From: an uncultured Atopobiaceae bacterium
GTDB lineage: Bacteria > Actinomycetota > Coriobacteriia > Coriobacteriales > Atopobiaceae
DNA length: 7,444 nucleotides
Assembly (NCBI GenBank): GCA_947581665.1
Contig: CANPVI010000075.1
Coordinates: forward strand, 1-7,444
Direction: 5' to 3'
Every line of letters begins with the position of its first letter. Position 1 is the stretch's first letter. The notes under the pieces are model-generated. The model was given only the letters and a program-made list of their open reading frames with translations, was not told the DNA's origin and ran no database searches. A program made the position numbers and the translations under genes. Shown one piece after another: positions 1 to 6,129 of this stretch.

Positions 1-332
1 GAGGCGATGACCTCCTGCACGAACTCGAGGCCGAGCCACTGCGAGAGCAGAAGGCCGCCCGAGCCGGTGATGGAGACGCCCATCTCCACCTCGCCGAGCA
101 CCTCGCGCGCGCCGGCGAAGAGCTCCTTGGCCGTGGCGCGGATGTCGGTGTGGTGGCGCTGGTAGTTGGCGTAGACGATGGCGCCGGTCTCGTCGATGAC
201 CGCGAGCTTCACCGTCGTGGAGCCCACGTCGATGCCGAGGCGGAGCCTCCTGCCCGCAACCGCGCTGGGGTCGGCGGGCTTCAGCTCGGCGCCGTTGGCC
301 ACGAGTTCGATGTTCTTGAGTTCGTTGGTCAT
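1..332 (-). CDS. 2-hydroxyacyl-CoA dehydratase activase, N-terminal part (runs off left edge)
   Basis: Only the first 110 codons are inside the window. After about 30 variable residues there is the ASKHA-fold phosphate-binding start GIDVGSTTVKLAVID (residues 33-47), then VSITGSGG (86-93) and EFVQEVIA (103-110). These match the BcrAD/BadFG (HgdC-like) ATPase family, whose members use ATP to inject an electron into a 2-hydroxyacyl-CoA dehydratase or benzoyl-CoA reductase through a Fe-S cluster; the cluster cysteines would lie beyond the edge. The roughly 30-residue leader resembles what I recall of large multidomain activase/DUF2229 proteins of Coriobacteriia rather than the stand-alone activator of about 260 residues, but this cannot be decided here. 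The ATG (330-332) overlaps the TGA of the upstream TetR gene as ATGA, so translation is probably coupled and the regulator probably controls this gene. Confidence 0.92.
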   Translation of the reverse strand, partial: MTNELKNIELVANGAELKPADPSAVAGRRLRLGIDVGSTTVKLAVIDETGAIVYANYQRHHTDIRATAKELFAGAREVLGEVEMGVSITGSGGLLLSQWLGLEFVQEVIA

Positions 333-1039
333 GAGCGAGCCTCCATGAAGCTCTGGATGATGGAGAGGCCGTAGCCTTCGATGTCGATGTCGTGCGAGTT
401 CTGGTAGAGATCGCCGGGACGGACGAACACGAGCAGCGAGAGCAGGCGCGCGAGGGCCTCGGCCGGTTCGCGCATGCCACCCGCCACCCAGCGTTCGATC
501 ACCGCGAAGATGGCGCCCACGGCAAACGAGATGTAGTAGTCGTAGAAGCTCGAGAGGCCGAGCGGGCCGAGACCACGCAGCGCGTGCGCCGCGGCGATGC
601 TCGACGCGCGGCTCTTCAGCTCCTGCGCGAAGGAGGGGTCGCCACCGGCGCCCATGATGGCCGTGAGGTAGTCCTTGCGCTCCTTCATCTTCGAGAGGAT
701 CTCCACAGAGCCGGGCACCGGCTCCATGCGGTCGATGGCGGCGAACACCTCGTCGAGCTCGATGGAGCAAAGGTCCTCTACGAGGTCGGTGAGCTCGGAG
801 ATCGTCTCCTCCTTCACGGCGTTCGCGAGCTCGGAGATGTCGCGATAGTGGGCGTAGAACGTCCGGCGCGTGAGGCCGGAGCGGTCCGCCACGGCGGTGA
901 CGGTGACCTTCGAGAGGTCGCCGATCTCCACGAGCGCGAGGACGAAGGCGGAGCGAAGCGCGCGCCGAGAGCGCAGGCAGCGCGGATCGTTGCTTGGTGC
1001 GGCCTGGAAGTCGTTCTCGAGGTCGATCGTTGCGAGCAT
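329..1039 (-). CDS. TetR/AcrR-family transcriptional regulator
   Basis: This is a 236-residue protein, a normal TetR length. The N-terminal DNA-binding domain is recognisable: RSRRALRSAFVLALVEIG (24-40), then the helix-turn-helix VTVTAVADRSGLTRRTFYAHYRD (about 45-67) with the family's hallmark T-x-x-T-F-Y-x-H-Y/F. The rest is a helical ligand-binding and dimerisation domain with no recognised ligand. The open frame extends upstream to 1174, but I chose the ATG at 1039: the minus strand has GGAAGGA about 6 bases before it, and the upstream extension runs through the inverted-repeat cluster and is Cys/Arg-rich, unlike a TetR N-terminus. The stop overlaps the activase start by 4 bases, making a bicistronic unit. 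The operator-like repeats at 1091-1145 lie in its 5' region, which suggests autoregulation and control of the activase. The inducer is unknown. Confidence 0.93.
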   Translation of the reverse strand: MLATIDLENDFQAAPSNDPRCLRSRRALRSAFVLALVEIGDLSKVTVTAVADRSGLTRRTFYAHYRDISELANAVKEETISELTDLVEDLCSIELDEVFAAIDRMEPVPGSVEILSKMKERKDYLTAIMGAGGDPSFAQELKSRASSIAAAHALRGLGPLGLSSFYDYYISFAVGAIFAVIERWVAGGMREPAEALARLLSLLVFVRPGDLYQNSHDIDIEGYGLSIIQSFMEARS

Positions 1040-1090
1040 GCTAGTCCTTCCATGCGTTCTGAGCTCGGCTATTTCACACCGGGCGCAGTA

Positions 1091-1145
1091 ATGCGCAGTT
1101 TGTGCAATAGTGCGCACGCCGGGAAGTATTGCACACGCTGTGCAA
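1091..1145. promoter_or_regulatory. Cluster of inverted repeats upstream of the TetR gene (probable operator)
   Basis: Three overlapping symmetries lie 52-106 bases upstream of the TetR start. (1) TTGCACA-CGC-TGTGCAA at 1129-1145 is a perfect 7+3+7 palindrome. (2) ATGCGCA-GTT-TGTGCAA at 1091-1107 has the same layout with two mismatches. (3) TGTGCAATA at 1101-1109 is the exact reverse complement of TATTGCACA at 1127-1135, with a 17-base spacer whose first 8 bases, GTGCGCAC, are themselves palindromic. Two 17-base sites with 3-base centres are typical of TetR-family operators. I could not assign a convincing -35/-10 pair. The link to this TetR protein is inference from position. Confidence 0.6.
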
Positions 1146-1225
1146 CGTGGGAACAACCCCGCACGAAAGGCCAATATCTGTTCACGAATGCTTCACACGC
1201 TATGGAGGGCGTGTGAGGTCACCTC

Positions 1226-1474
1226 CTAGGGGCACCAAACCGAAAACGCGGTCACCTCATGCGTGAGCGGCGTCGACCGCGGCGTCTGGCAGATGAGGGC
1301 CCCGGAGCCTCGCTCGAACCCGTCGAAGCCATCGAGCAACGAGAAGTACCTCGCGTCATTCGCGTCGAGCGTCGCGGCTTTCCAGCCGCATGGAGGGGAA
1401 ACCCGTGCAAGAACGGAATCTGATTCCGTTCTTGCACGGGTTTTGGCGACGAAAGGGGGCAGGGCGCGACCGCC
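1226..1474. other. Gene-poor interval with an open frame lacking ATG/GTG at its head; possible dispersed repeat or gene remnant
   Basis: The interval 1040-1520 holds no convincing gene. Within it, the minus-strand frame from 1474 to the TAG at 1226-1228 is open for 82 codons with mostly G or C at third positions, but it has no ATG and no usable GTG near its head. The reading includes KAATLDANDARYFSLLDG. The plus-strand frame sharing the same wobble positions (from a GTG at 1263) is open too and has no Shine-Dalgarno sequence, so third-position bias cannot tell the strands apart. The perfect 21-bp-arm palindrome at 1399-1443 lies inside. The simplest reading is a non-coding intergenic repeat or a decayed coding fragment. 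A short direct repeat GGTCACCTC (1217-1225 and 1250-1258) sits at its left end. Confidence 0.4.
1399..1443. repeat. Perfect palindrome, 21-bp arms with 3-base loop
   Basis: The left arm, 1399-1419, starts AAACCCGTGCAAGAACGG. The loop CTG is at 1420-1422, and the exact reverse-complement arm is 1423-1443. It lies 77 bases past the stop of the minus-strand FMN reductase gene and more than 350 bases upstream of the TetR start, so it could act as a transcription barrier between them. Only four T follow the stem on the plus strand and none on the minus strand beyond the stem itself, so it is not a textbook intrinsic terminator. The length and perfection suggest a mobile or dispersed palindromic element. 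The arms meet at GAATC-T-GATTC, giving two GANTC sites six bases apart. Confidence 0.75.
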
Positions 1475-1520
1475 CTACCCTCGCATCACATCAGCGTTCA
1501 TACGCGATGGGGACCATGCC

Positions 1521-2084
1521 TCATGCGCCAATGGCGGAGAGGAAGGCCTCCACCTGCGCGCCTATGAGCTCCTCTACCTCGGGGCTTATGGTGAGGACGT
1601 TCGTCTTCATGGCCTCTGCGCCGTAGCCCATGAGGCAGGAGGGCTGCGTGGGCTCGGCAAAGCGCACGAACCTCAGGAGCTCGGTGAGCTTCTCGGCCAT
1701 GCCCGCGCCCTTGCGACCACCGCCTGCGGCGGAGATGGCGACGGGCATGCCGTGGATGGGAAGTGGCGTCTTGTAGTCCATCGGGATGATGGGGCGCGAG
1801 AGCCAGTCGATGAGGTTCTTCACGTGGCCCGGATAGCTGCTGTTGTACTCGGGCGAGACGATCCACAGGCCGTCGGCCGCGGCCACCTCGGCGCGCACGC
1901 GGGCAACGACGGGGTCCTCGGTGCCATCGGCGTGTTCGAGGTCCTGGTTCATGGGGGGAAGATCCTGATAGGCGAGGTAGCGCACCGTAGCGCGGTCGCC
2001 GATGCGCCTCTCGATCCCATGGGCGAGCTGGCGGTTCAACGACTTCTCGCGAAACGATCCGACGACCATGAGGATTGTCTTCAT
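1521..2084 (-). CDS. NADPH-dependent FMN reductase family flavoprotein
   Basis: This is a 187-residue flavodoxin-fold protein, the usual length for the NADPH-dependent FMN reductase family (SsuE/ChrR/ArsH-like quinone, chromate or azo reductases). The FMN phosphate loop GSFREKSLNRQLA is at 9-21. The strongly diagnostic SPEYNSSYPGHVKNLIDWLSR is at 77-97; in this family the segment contacts FMN and the dimer partner. A glycine-rich AAGGGRKGAG at 119-128 follows. No signal peptide or membrane segment is seen, so it should be cytoplasmic. I chose the ATG at 2084 over the upstream one at 2111 because MKTILMVVGS is the classic first strand of the fold and GGGGGAG lies about 6 bases before it. Large palindromes lie on both sides (1399-1443 and 2157-2218). 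The physiological substrate cannot be told from sequence. Confidence 0.91.
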   Translation of the reverse strand: MKTILMVVGSFREKSLNRQLAHGIERRIGDRATVRYLAYQDLPPMNQDLEHADGTEDPVVARVRAEVAAADGLWIVSPEYNSSYPGHVKNLIDWLSRPIIPMDYKTPLPIHGMPVAISAAGGGRKGAGMAEKLTELLRFVRFAEPTQPSCLMGYGAEAMKTNVLTISPEVEELIGAQVEAFLSAIGA

Positions 2085-2156
2085 CTCTGCTCCCCCTACG
2101 CGATGTGGCATGCACGTCCGCCCATGAGCCTACCCATCGCGCTCCCCTCCGAACCT

Positions 2157-2218
2157 CGCAAGACGAAAGGGACGGTTCTCGTGTCCCGAGACGAAAGAAC
2201 CGTCCCTTTCGTCTTGCG
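2157..2218. repeat. Large palindromic element, 23-bp perfect arms with nested hairpin
   Basis: The left arm, 2157-2179, begins CGCAAGACGAAAGGGACGG, and the right arm, 2196-2218, is its exact reverse complement. Inside the 16-base loop region a second small stem forms from TCTCG (2177-2181) and CGAGA (2187-2191), which competes with the end of the main stem. AGACGAAAG occurs twice in direct orientation (2161-2169 and 2189-2197). The element sits between two divergently transcribed genes, so it lies in their upstream regions and cannot be a normal terminator for either. Palindromes with a GGGACGGTTCT core are, from memory, dispersed in many Gram-positive genomes; I could not check this. Confidence 0.75.
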
Positions 2219-2267
2219 GGAATGCGACCGGCCACACGAAACAAACACGTAAGGTTCGGCGAGCGTA

Positions 2268-2288
2268 CGCGGCGTTTCGAACGCCGTG
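2268..2288. promoter_or_regulatory. Small hairpin or operator-like inverted repeat upstream of the membrane-protein gene
   Basis: CGGCGTT-TCG-AACGCCG at 2270-2286 is a perfect 7+3+7 palindrome, extended by a G-T wobble and one more C-G pair to 2268-2288. It lies 50-70 bases before the ATG at 2338, where an operator or early leader hairpin could be. No regulator gene is adjacent and no clear -35/-10 was found, so the role is open. Confidence 0.35.
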
Positions 2289-2337
2289 CGGGCGGGAATA
2301 GAGCTGCTAACGTGCTTCAGGGAAAGGACGGCACACC

Positions 2338-2796
2338 ATGGAAACCCATCAACGGGGAATCTGGATTTCATCCATCATCCTCACCCTCTTCGCCCTTGCG
2401 GGCATCGTGCTCGGCGTGGTCGTACTGCTCTTTGGCGCGGGCGTCTTCGGCGTGGGTGCGGGCACGATCGCCCTCAGCGCCTACGTGGTGAGTGGCTTTC
2501 TCATCGGCGCCGGGATCATCGGGATCATCCAGTCCGTCTACCAGCTCATCGTCGGGGCCTACGGCATCCGCGGCGTGGATGGGCCCGGTCGCGCGCGCAC
2601 GCTCCTCGTACTCGCCATCATCGAGCTCATCTCCGCAGGCGTGGCACTCGCGTTCTACGCCTTCAACATGGGCAACGGCACCGTGAACCTCCTGCCGAAC
2701 GTCATCGGCTCGATCATCGACGTCATCGCCTCCGCGGTCCTCATGTTCTGCACGGGCCGCGTGAAGAGCGGCTTGCTCCCCGGCGATGCCTACTAG
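2338..2796 (+). CDS. Small four-helix integral membrane protein, unknown function
   Basis: This 152-residue, very hydrophobic protein has about four predicted membrane helices: roughly 8-36, 44-75, 88-109 and 118-138. They are separated by a charged loop IRGVDGPGRAR (77-87) and a short polar loop NMGNGTVN (110-117). There is no cleavable signal peptide. The topology and size resemble generic four-helix membrane proteins of low-GC and high-GC Gram-positives, but I do not recognise a named family. The ATG is preceded by GGGAAAGGAC about 7 bases upstream, a good ribosome-binding site. Its last 11 bases overlap the start of the asparaginase gene, so the two are almost certainly co-transcribed. 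A role connected with asparagine, aspartate or ammonium handling would be guilt by association only. Confidence 0.82.
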   Translation: METHQRGIWISSIILTLFALAGIVLGVVVLLFGAGVFGVGAGTIALSAYVVSGFLIGAGIIGIIQSVYQLIVGAYGIRGVDGPGRARTLLVLAIIELISAGVALAFYAFNMGNGTVNLLPNVIGSIIDVIASAVLMFCTGRVKSGLLPGDAY

Positions 2797-3895
2797 CGTG
2801 GGATGCGCCTCGCAGGCCAGCGCCACGATCCCCCGTCAGGCCCAGCCCGGGGGATCGGGTGCGCCTCGCCTGCTCATCATCTACACCGGCGGCACGATCG
2901 GCATGGTGCGCGATCCGAAGACGGGCGCGCTCGCGCCGTTCGACTTCGACCACCTGATCGACAACGTGCCGCGCCTCGCGCGCCTCGGCTACACGCTGGG
3001 GCGCGTGCAGTTCCACCCCGCCATCGACAGCTCGAACATGAGTCCCGCGCACTGGGCGGCCATCGCGCGCGCCATCGAGGCGAACTACTCGCGCTACGAC
3101 GGCTTCGTGGTCCTCCACGGCACGGACACGATGGCCTACACGGCCTCCGCGCTCTCGTTCATGCTGCAGAACCTCGCGAAGCCGGTGATCGTCACGGGTT
3201 CGCAGCTGCCGATCTCGGACATCCGCGAGGACGGCACCACGAACCTCATCACGGCGTTGCAGATCGCCGCGGCAAGGGACGACGTCGGCCAGCCGATGGT
3301 GCGCGAGGTGGCCATCTCCTTCGGCGACACGCTCGTGCGCGGCAATCGCGCCACCAAGGCGAGCTCCACGGAGTTCGGCGCGTTCCGGTCCTTCAACTAT
3401 CCCGCGCTCGCCACCATGAACCTCCACATTCGCTTCCGCGAGGAGCTGCTCTGGCGCCCGAGCGCACGTGGCGCCTTCTCCACGCAGACGACGCTCGATC
3501 CGGCCGTCTCGGTCGTCTTCCTGCACCCCGGCATGACGGAGGCCTCGCTTCGCGCGCAGCTCGCGGAGAGCGGCATCAAGGCCTTCGTGCTGCGCACCTA
3601 CGGCGCTGGCAACGCCCCCACCACGCCGTGGTTCACCTCGGCCATCGCCGATGCGGTGCGCGAGGGGCGCCTCATCGTGAACGTCACGCAATGCCCGGAC
3701 GGCGGCGTGGAGGAGACGCGCTACGACACGGGCGACGCGCTCGCCGAGGCCGGCGTGATCTCCGGCTACGACCTCACGTGCGAGGCCGCCGTGACGAAGC
3801 TCATGTACCTCTTCGGCCTCGGGCTCTCCGGAGCCGACGTGGCGCGTGCGATGCGGCATTCGCTGCGAGGCGAACTCACGGAGCCCGGCGCGTAA
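2786..3895 (+). CDS. ansA: L-asparaginase, type I (cytoplasmic)
   Basis: This enzyme hydrolyses L-asparagine to L-aspartate and ammonia. The 369-residue protein carries both catalytic signatures of the family: IYTGGTIGM (32-40, with nucleophile Thr34) and LHGTDTMAYT (110-119, with the Thr113-Asp114 pair). The substrate-binding DSSNM (81-85) and VTGSQLPI lie in their usual places, and RTYGAGNAP marks the C-terminal domain. No signal peptide is present, which favours the low-affinity cytoplasmic type I enzyme over the periplasmic type II. There are about 25 extra residues before the first strand compared with the usual start. The ATG at 2786 lies inside the end of the preceding gene with no obvious Shine-Dalgarno, so initiation is probably coupled; the in-frame GTG at 2798 is an alternative start. 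Archaeal GatD is related, but no GatE neighbour is seen. Confidence 0.95.
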   Translation: MPTSVGCASQASATIPRQAQPGGSGAPRLLIIYTGGTIGMVRDPKTGALAPFDFDHLIDNVPRLARLGYTLGRVQFHPAIDSSNMSPAHWAAIARAIEANYSRYDGFVVLHGTDTMAYTASALSFMLQNLAKPVIVTGSQLPISDIREDGTTNLITALQIAAARDDVGQPMVREVAISFGDTLVRGNRATKASSTEFGAFRSFNYPALATMNLHIRFREELLWRPSARGAFSTQTTLDPAVSVVFLHPGMTEASLRAQLAESGIKAFVLRTYGAGNAPTTPWFTSAIADAVREGRLIVNVTQCPDGGVEETRYDTGDALAEAGVISGYDLTCEAAVTKLMYLFGLGLSGADVARAMRHSLRGELTEPGA

Positions 3896-3950
3896 GGAAC
3901 ACGGTGCGCGTAATTCTTGTCGAGATGCTCCTTTACACTCTCCTCGGGTG

Positions 3951-3957
3951 AAAGGGG
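3951..3957 (+). promoter_or_regulatory. Ribosome-binding site of the methyltransferase gene
   Basis: AAAGGGG lies 6 bases before the ATG at 3964 and fixes that start. The 68-base gap after the asparaginase stop contains TACACT (3934-3939), a possible -10, but no good -35 at proper spacing. The methyltransferase could therefore have its own weak promoter or be read through from the asparaginase operon. Confidence 0.6.
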
Positions 3958-3963
3958 TGCACG

Positions 3964-5088
3964 ATGGCTGAGGCGTGGGACGCCGTCATCAATGGCAATT
4001 GCCTCGAGGTCATGGCGGGGCTTGCGCCGGAGAGCGTGGATCTCATCTTCGCGGATCCCCCGTATTGGATGCGCACATCGGGCGAGCTCCAGCGCGTGGA
4101 GGGCACCGTCTTCGACGGCGTGGACGACGCATGGGATCAGTTCAGCGAGCTCTCGGCGTATGAGGCCTTCACGCGCGAGTGGCTCTCCGCGTGTCGGCGC
4201 GTGCTCAAGCCCCACGGCTCCATCTGGGTGATCGGCGGGATGCAGTGCATCCACACCATCGGCGCCATCATGCAGGACCTCGGGTTTTGGATCGTGAACG
4301 ACGTCGTGTGGCGCAAGTCGAACCCCACGCCAAACTTCCACGGTACGCGCCTCACGAACAGCCACGAGACGCTCATCTGGGCCACGAAGTCCAAGGATTC
4401 GAAGTACACCTTCAACTACAAGACGGCGCGCGAGCTCAACATCGACACCGTGAGCCCGACGGACTACGAATCCGGCGTGCGCAAGCAAATGGGCTCGATC
4501 TGGACGTTCCCCGTGTGCTCCGGCAGCGAGCGCCTGAAGAACGCCTCCGGCAAGAAGCTCCACAGCACCCAGAAGCCCCTCGCACTGCTGCTGCGCGTGG
4601 TGGCCATCTCCTCGCGCTACGGCGATCTCGTGCTCGATCCCTTCGGCGGCACGATGACCACGGGCGTGGCGTCGAAGATCCTCGGGCGCCACTACCTCAT
4701 GATCGAGCAAGACGAGGAGTACTGCGACGCGGGAGTGGCGCGGCTCGCGATGACGGCGCCGGAGGACGGGCCCATCGCCCACGCCGCCTACGACGAGCGG
4801 CCGCCGAGGGCTCCCATGGCGAGCATGATCGAAGAGGGATTCTTCACCGTGGGCGAGCCCTTCTACCTGCGCGATGGACGCGAGATCGCCACGCTCGTCG
4901 CGGACGGGAAGCTGAGCTTCGAAGGCGAGGCCCTCGACATGCACACGCTCGCCGCAAAGGCGCGCGGAGCGAAGGCCACGCGCCTGAACGGCTTCGACGT
5001 ATGGCACGTGAAGCGCGACGGCGAGCTCGTCCCCATCAAGGACATCCGCGAGCAGTACCGCGAGCACGTGAGGAGGCTCGCCGAGTAG
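3964..5088 (+). CDS. M.HinfI/CcrM-like beta-class DNA adenine-N6 methyltransferase, probably GANTC-specific
   Basis: This 374-residue enzyme should methylate adenine in GANTC using S-adenosylmethionine. The beta-class order is clear: catalytic motif IV DPPY (31-34) comes before the AdoMet-binding motif I DPFGGTMTTG (225-234). Segments recalled from M.HinfI and CcrM are matched closely: LIFADPPYWM, FDGVDDAWD, SIWVIGGMQ, NPTPNFHGTR, NSHETLIWA, YTFNYKT and the motif-X-like HSTQKP (200-205). The C-terminal part (about 280-370, starting RPPRAPMASMIE) is the RAMA domain that accompanies HinfI- and CcrM-type enzymes and helps contact DNA. One oddity is that the last Gly of the FxGxG motif is Met231. 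The gene converges on a nuclease gene, making a restriction partner more likely than an orphan cell-cycle role. The exact specificity is inference from similarity. Confidence 0.95.
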   Translation: MAEAWDAVINGNCLEVMAGLAPESVDLIFADPPYWMRTSGELQRVEGTVFDGVDDAWDQFSELSAYEAFTREWLSACRRVLKPHGSIWVIGGMQCIHTIGAIMQDLGFWIVNDVVWRKSNPTPNFHGTRLTNSHETLIWATKSKDSKYTFNYKTARELNIDTVSPTDYESGVRKQMGSIWTFPVCSGSERLKNASGKKLHSTQKPLALLLRVVAISSRYGDLVLDPFGGTMTTGVASKILGRHYLMIEQDEEYCDAGVARLAMTAPEDGPIAHAAYDERPPRAPMASMIEEGFFTVGEPFYLRDGREIATLVADGKLSFEGEALDMHTLAAKARGAKATRLNGFDVWHVKRDGELVPIKDIREQYREHVRRLAE

Positions 5089-5114
5089 CGGCGCCGGGGC
5101 GTCGCGCGGCGGCC

Positions 5115-5975
5115 CTACACGTCGTAGCCCGCGTTCCTGGCGGCGAGCCGGAGGTTGCCTCCCTCGGGGAAGATCTCGTCCACGAGCTCCACGTAGTCGT
5201 TGTCCACGCCGAAGAACGCCGCCTCCACCATCGCGCGAAAAACCCGCGGACGGCGCTCGCTGATCGTCACGAGCTGCTGGTAGATGTCCCAATCGTGGTC
5301 GAAATCGGGTATTTCCGCCACGGGCGCGGACAGGCGCTTTCGGCGGTATTCGCGAAGGCCCTCGCAGATCTCCCTCCAGGCCTCGGGGTAGTCGATGAAG
5401 TCGGTGAAGAGCGAGCCTCCGTAGTAGATGTCCAGGTCCATGCCGAGCTCCACGCTCGTGTCCGCGAGGTAGTCGCGGTAGTAGGGGTAGTTCTTGTGCT
5501 CGGCGGGGTCGATGAACCACATCGCGGCGCGCAGGGGAGCCTCGGGATAGAGGAATCCGAGCGCCTTCACCTTCTTGATGAAGTTCGCCACCTGGCCGCG
5601 CTTCTTCGTGGAATCGTGGTCGTCGCGCACCTTCTGCTCGATGAGGTAGACGACGCCCTCGTCATCCATGAACACCTGGTCCGCCTCCAGCACATCGCCC
5701 TCGACGTCGCGCCCCAGGTGCTTCGATTCGTTGTGGTAGCGCGGCGAGCGCTCGAGGTATTCGGTGAAGATATCCTCGAGGAAGTACCCGAACTTGATCT
5801 CCCGGCTTTGGGAATTGTGCTGGACGATCTTCTCCTTGAAGGTCGTCGTGCGGAAGATTCCGCAGTAGCGATGCCGGTTCCGGATGATGTCCAGAAGTAG
5901 GGTCTCGTTTCCCGAGCGGTCGCCCACGGTGCGCTCGAGCTCGGAGATGTAGTCGTTGAGGGGGATGATGGCCAT
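5115..5975 (-). CDS. Type II restriction endonuclease, PD-(D/E)XK fold, probable HinfI-like partner of the methyltransferase
   Basis: This 286-residue protein is expected to cleave unmodified sites of the neighbouring methyltransferase, hence probably GANTC. The nuclease core is visible at about 95-130: LEADQVF with Asp99, followed 13 residues later by the LIEQK strand (111-115; Glu113 and Lys115 as E-x-K), then VRDDHDSTKKRGQ (116-128). That signature I recall from several Type II endonuclease families. FLEDIFTEYL (65-74) supplies the preceding helix, whose Glu67 may also bind metal. The ATG at 5975 has GAGGAGA 5 bases upstream on the minus strand. Its stop is 26 bases from the methyltransferase stop, tail to tail. 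No controller (C) protein gene is seen beside either gene. The nuclease assignment is good; the HinfI label depends on its partner. Confidence 0.82.
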   Translation of the reverse strand: MAIIPLNDYISELERTVGDRSGNETLLLDIIRNRHRYCGIFRTTTFKEKIVQHNSQSREIKFGYFLEDIFTEYLERSPRYHNESKHLGRDVEGDVLEADQVFMDDEGVVYLIEQKVRDDHDSTKKRGQVANFIKKVKALGFLYPEAPLRAAMWFIDPAEHKNYPYYRDYLADTSVELGMDLDIYYGGSLFTDFIDYPEAWREICEGLREYRRKRLSAPVAEIPDFDHDWDIYQQLVTISERRPRVFRAMVEAAFFGVDNDYVELVDEIFPEGGNLRLAARNAGYDV

Positions 5976-6104
5976 GGCGTCTCCTCGATGCGGCGGATGA
6001 GGTGGTTAGGGTGAGGCGTGCTTGCGGACGTGATTGGCCGCGACGCGTTCGTAGCATGAAACTGCGAGATGCTTCGGGGTGCCTCAGATAGACAGGATCA
6101 CGGG

Positions 6105-6129
6105 CACGTAGCGTACTAAACGCTACGTG
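6105..6129. repeat. Stem-loop at the 3' end of the toxin-like gene
   Basis: CACGTAGCGT (6105-6114), loop ACTAA (6115-6119) and ACGCTACGTG (6120-6129) make a perfect 10-bp stem. An alternative outer pairing is GGGCAC (6102-6107) with GTGCCC (6130-6135). The minus-strand gene's TAG (6116-6118) falls in the loop. There is no T-run on either side, so if it ends transcription of the pair upstream of the endonuclease gene it is not a canonical intrinsic terminator. It may instead protect the 3' end or limit read-through. Confidence 0.55.

Noticed and set aside
1040..1174. N-terminal extension of the TetR gene
   Set aside because: It crosses the operator-like inverted repeats and lacks TetR character; the ATG at 1039 has a good ribosome-binding site.
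1217..1258. Direct repeat GGTCACCTC, two copies 33 bases apart
   Set aside because: Too short and not positioned at a recognisable promoter; noted under the gene-poor interval only.
1399..1443. Intrinsic terminator of the FMN reductase gene
   Set aside because: The stem is strong, but no T-run follows it in the direction of that gene, so it is called as a palindromic repeat with only possible barrier function.
2741..3859. Open frame of 372 codons on the minus strand
   Set aside because: Fully antisense to the asparaginase; low-complexity Arg/Glu/His composition typical of a shadow frame.
3964..5088. Orphan cell-cycle methyltransferase (CcrM role)
   Set aside because: The enzyme resembles CcrM, but the adjacent convergent PD-(D/E)XK nuclease favours a restriction-modification methyltransferase.
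3766..5520. Open frame of 584 codons on the minus strand
   Set aside because: It lies antisense to the asparaginase end, the methyltransferase and part of the endonuclease, and its product is Arg/His/Gly-rich with no motif. It is a GC-driven shadow of genes with strong family motifs.
4179..5900. Open frame of 573 codons on the plus strand
   Set aside because: Arg/His-rich translation out of frame with the methyltransferase and antisense to the endonuclease; no recognisable domain.
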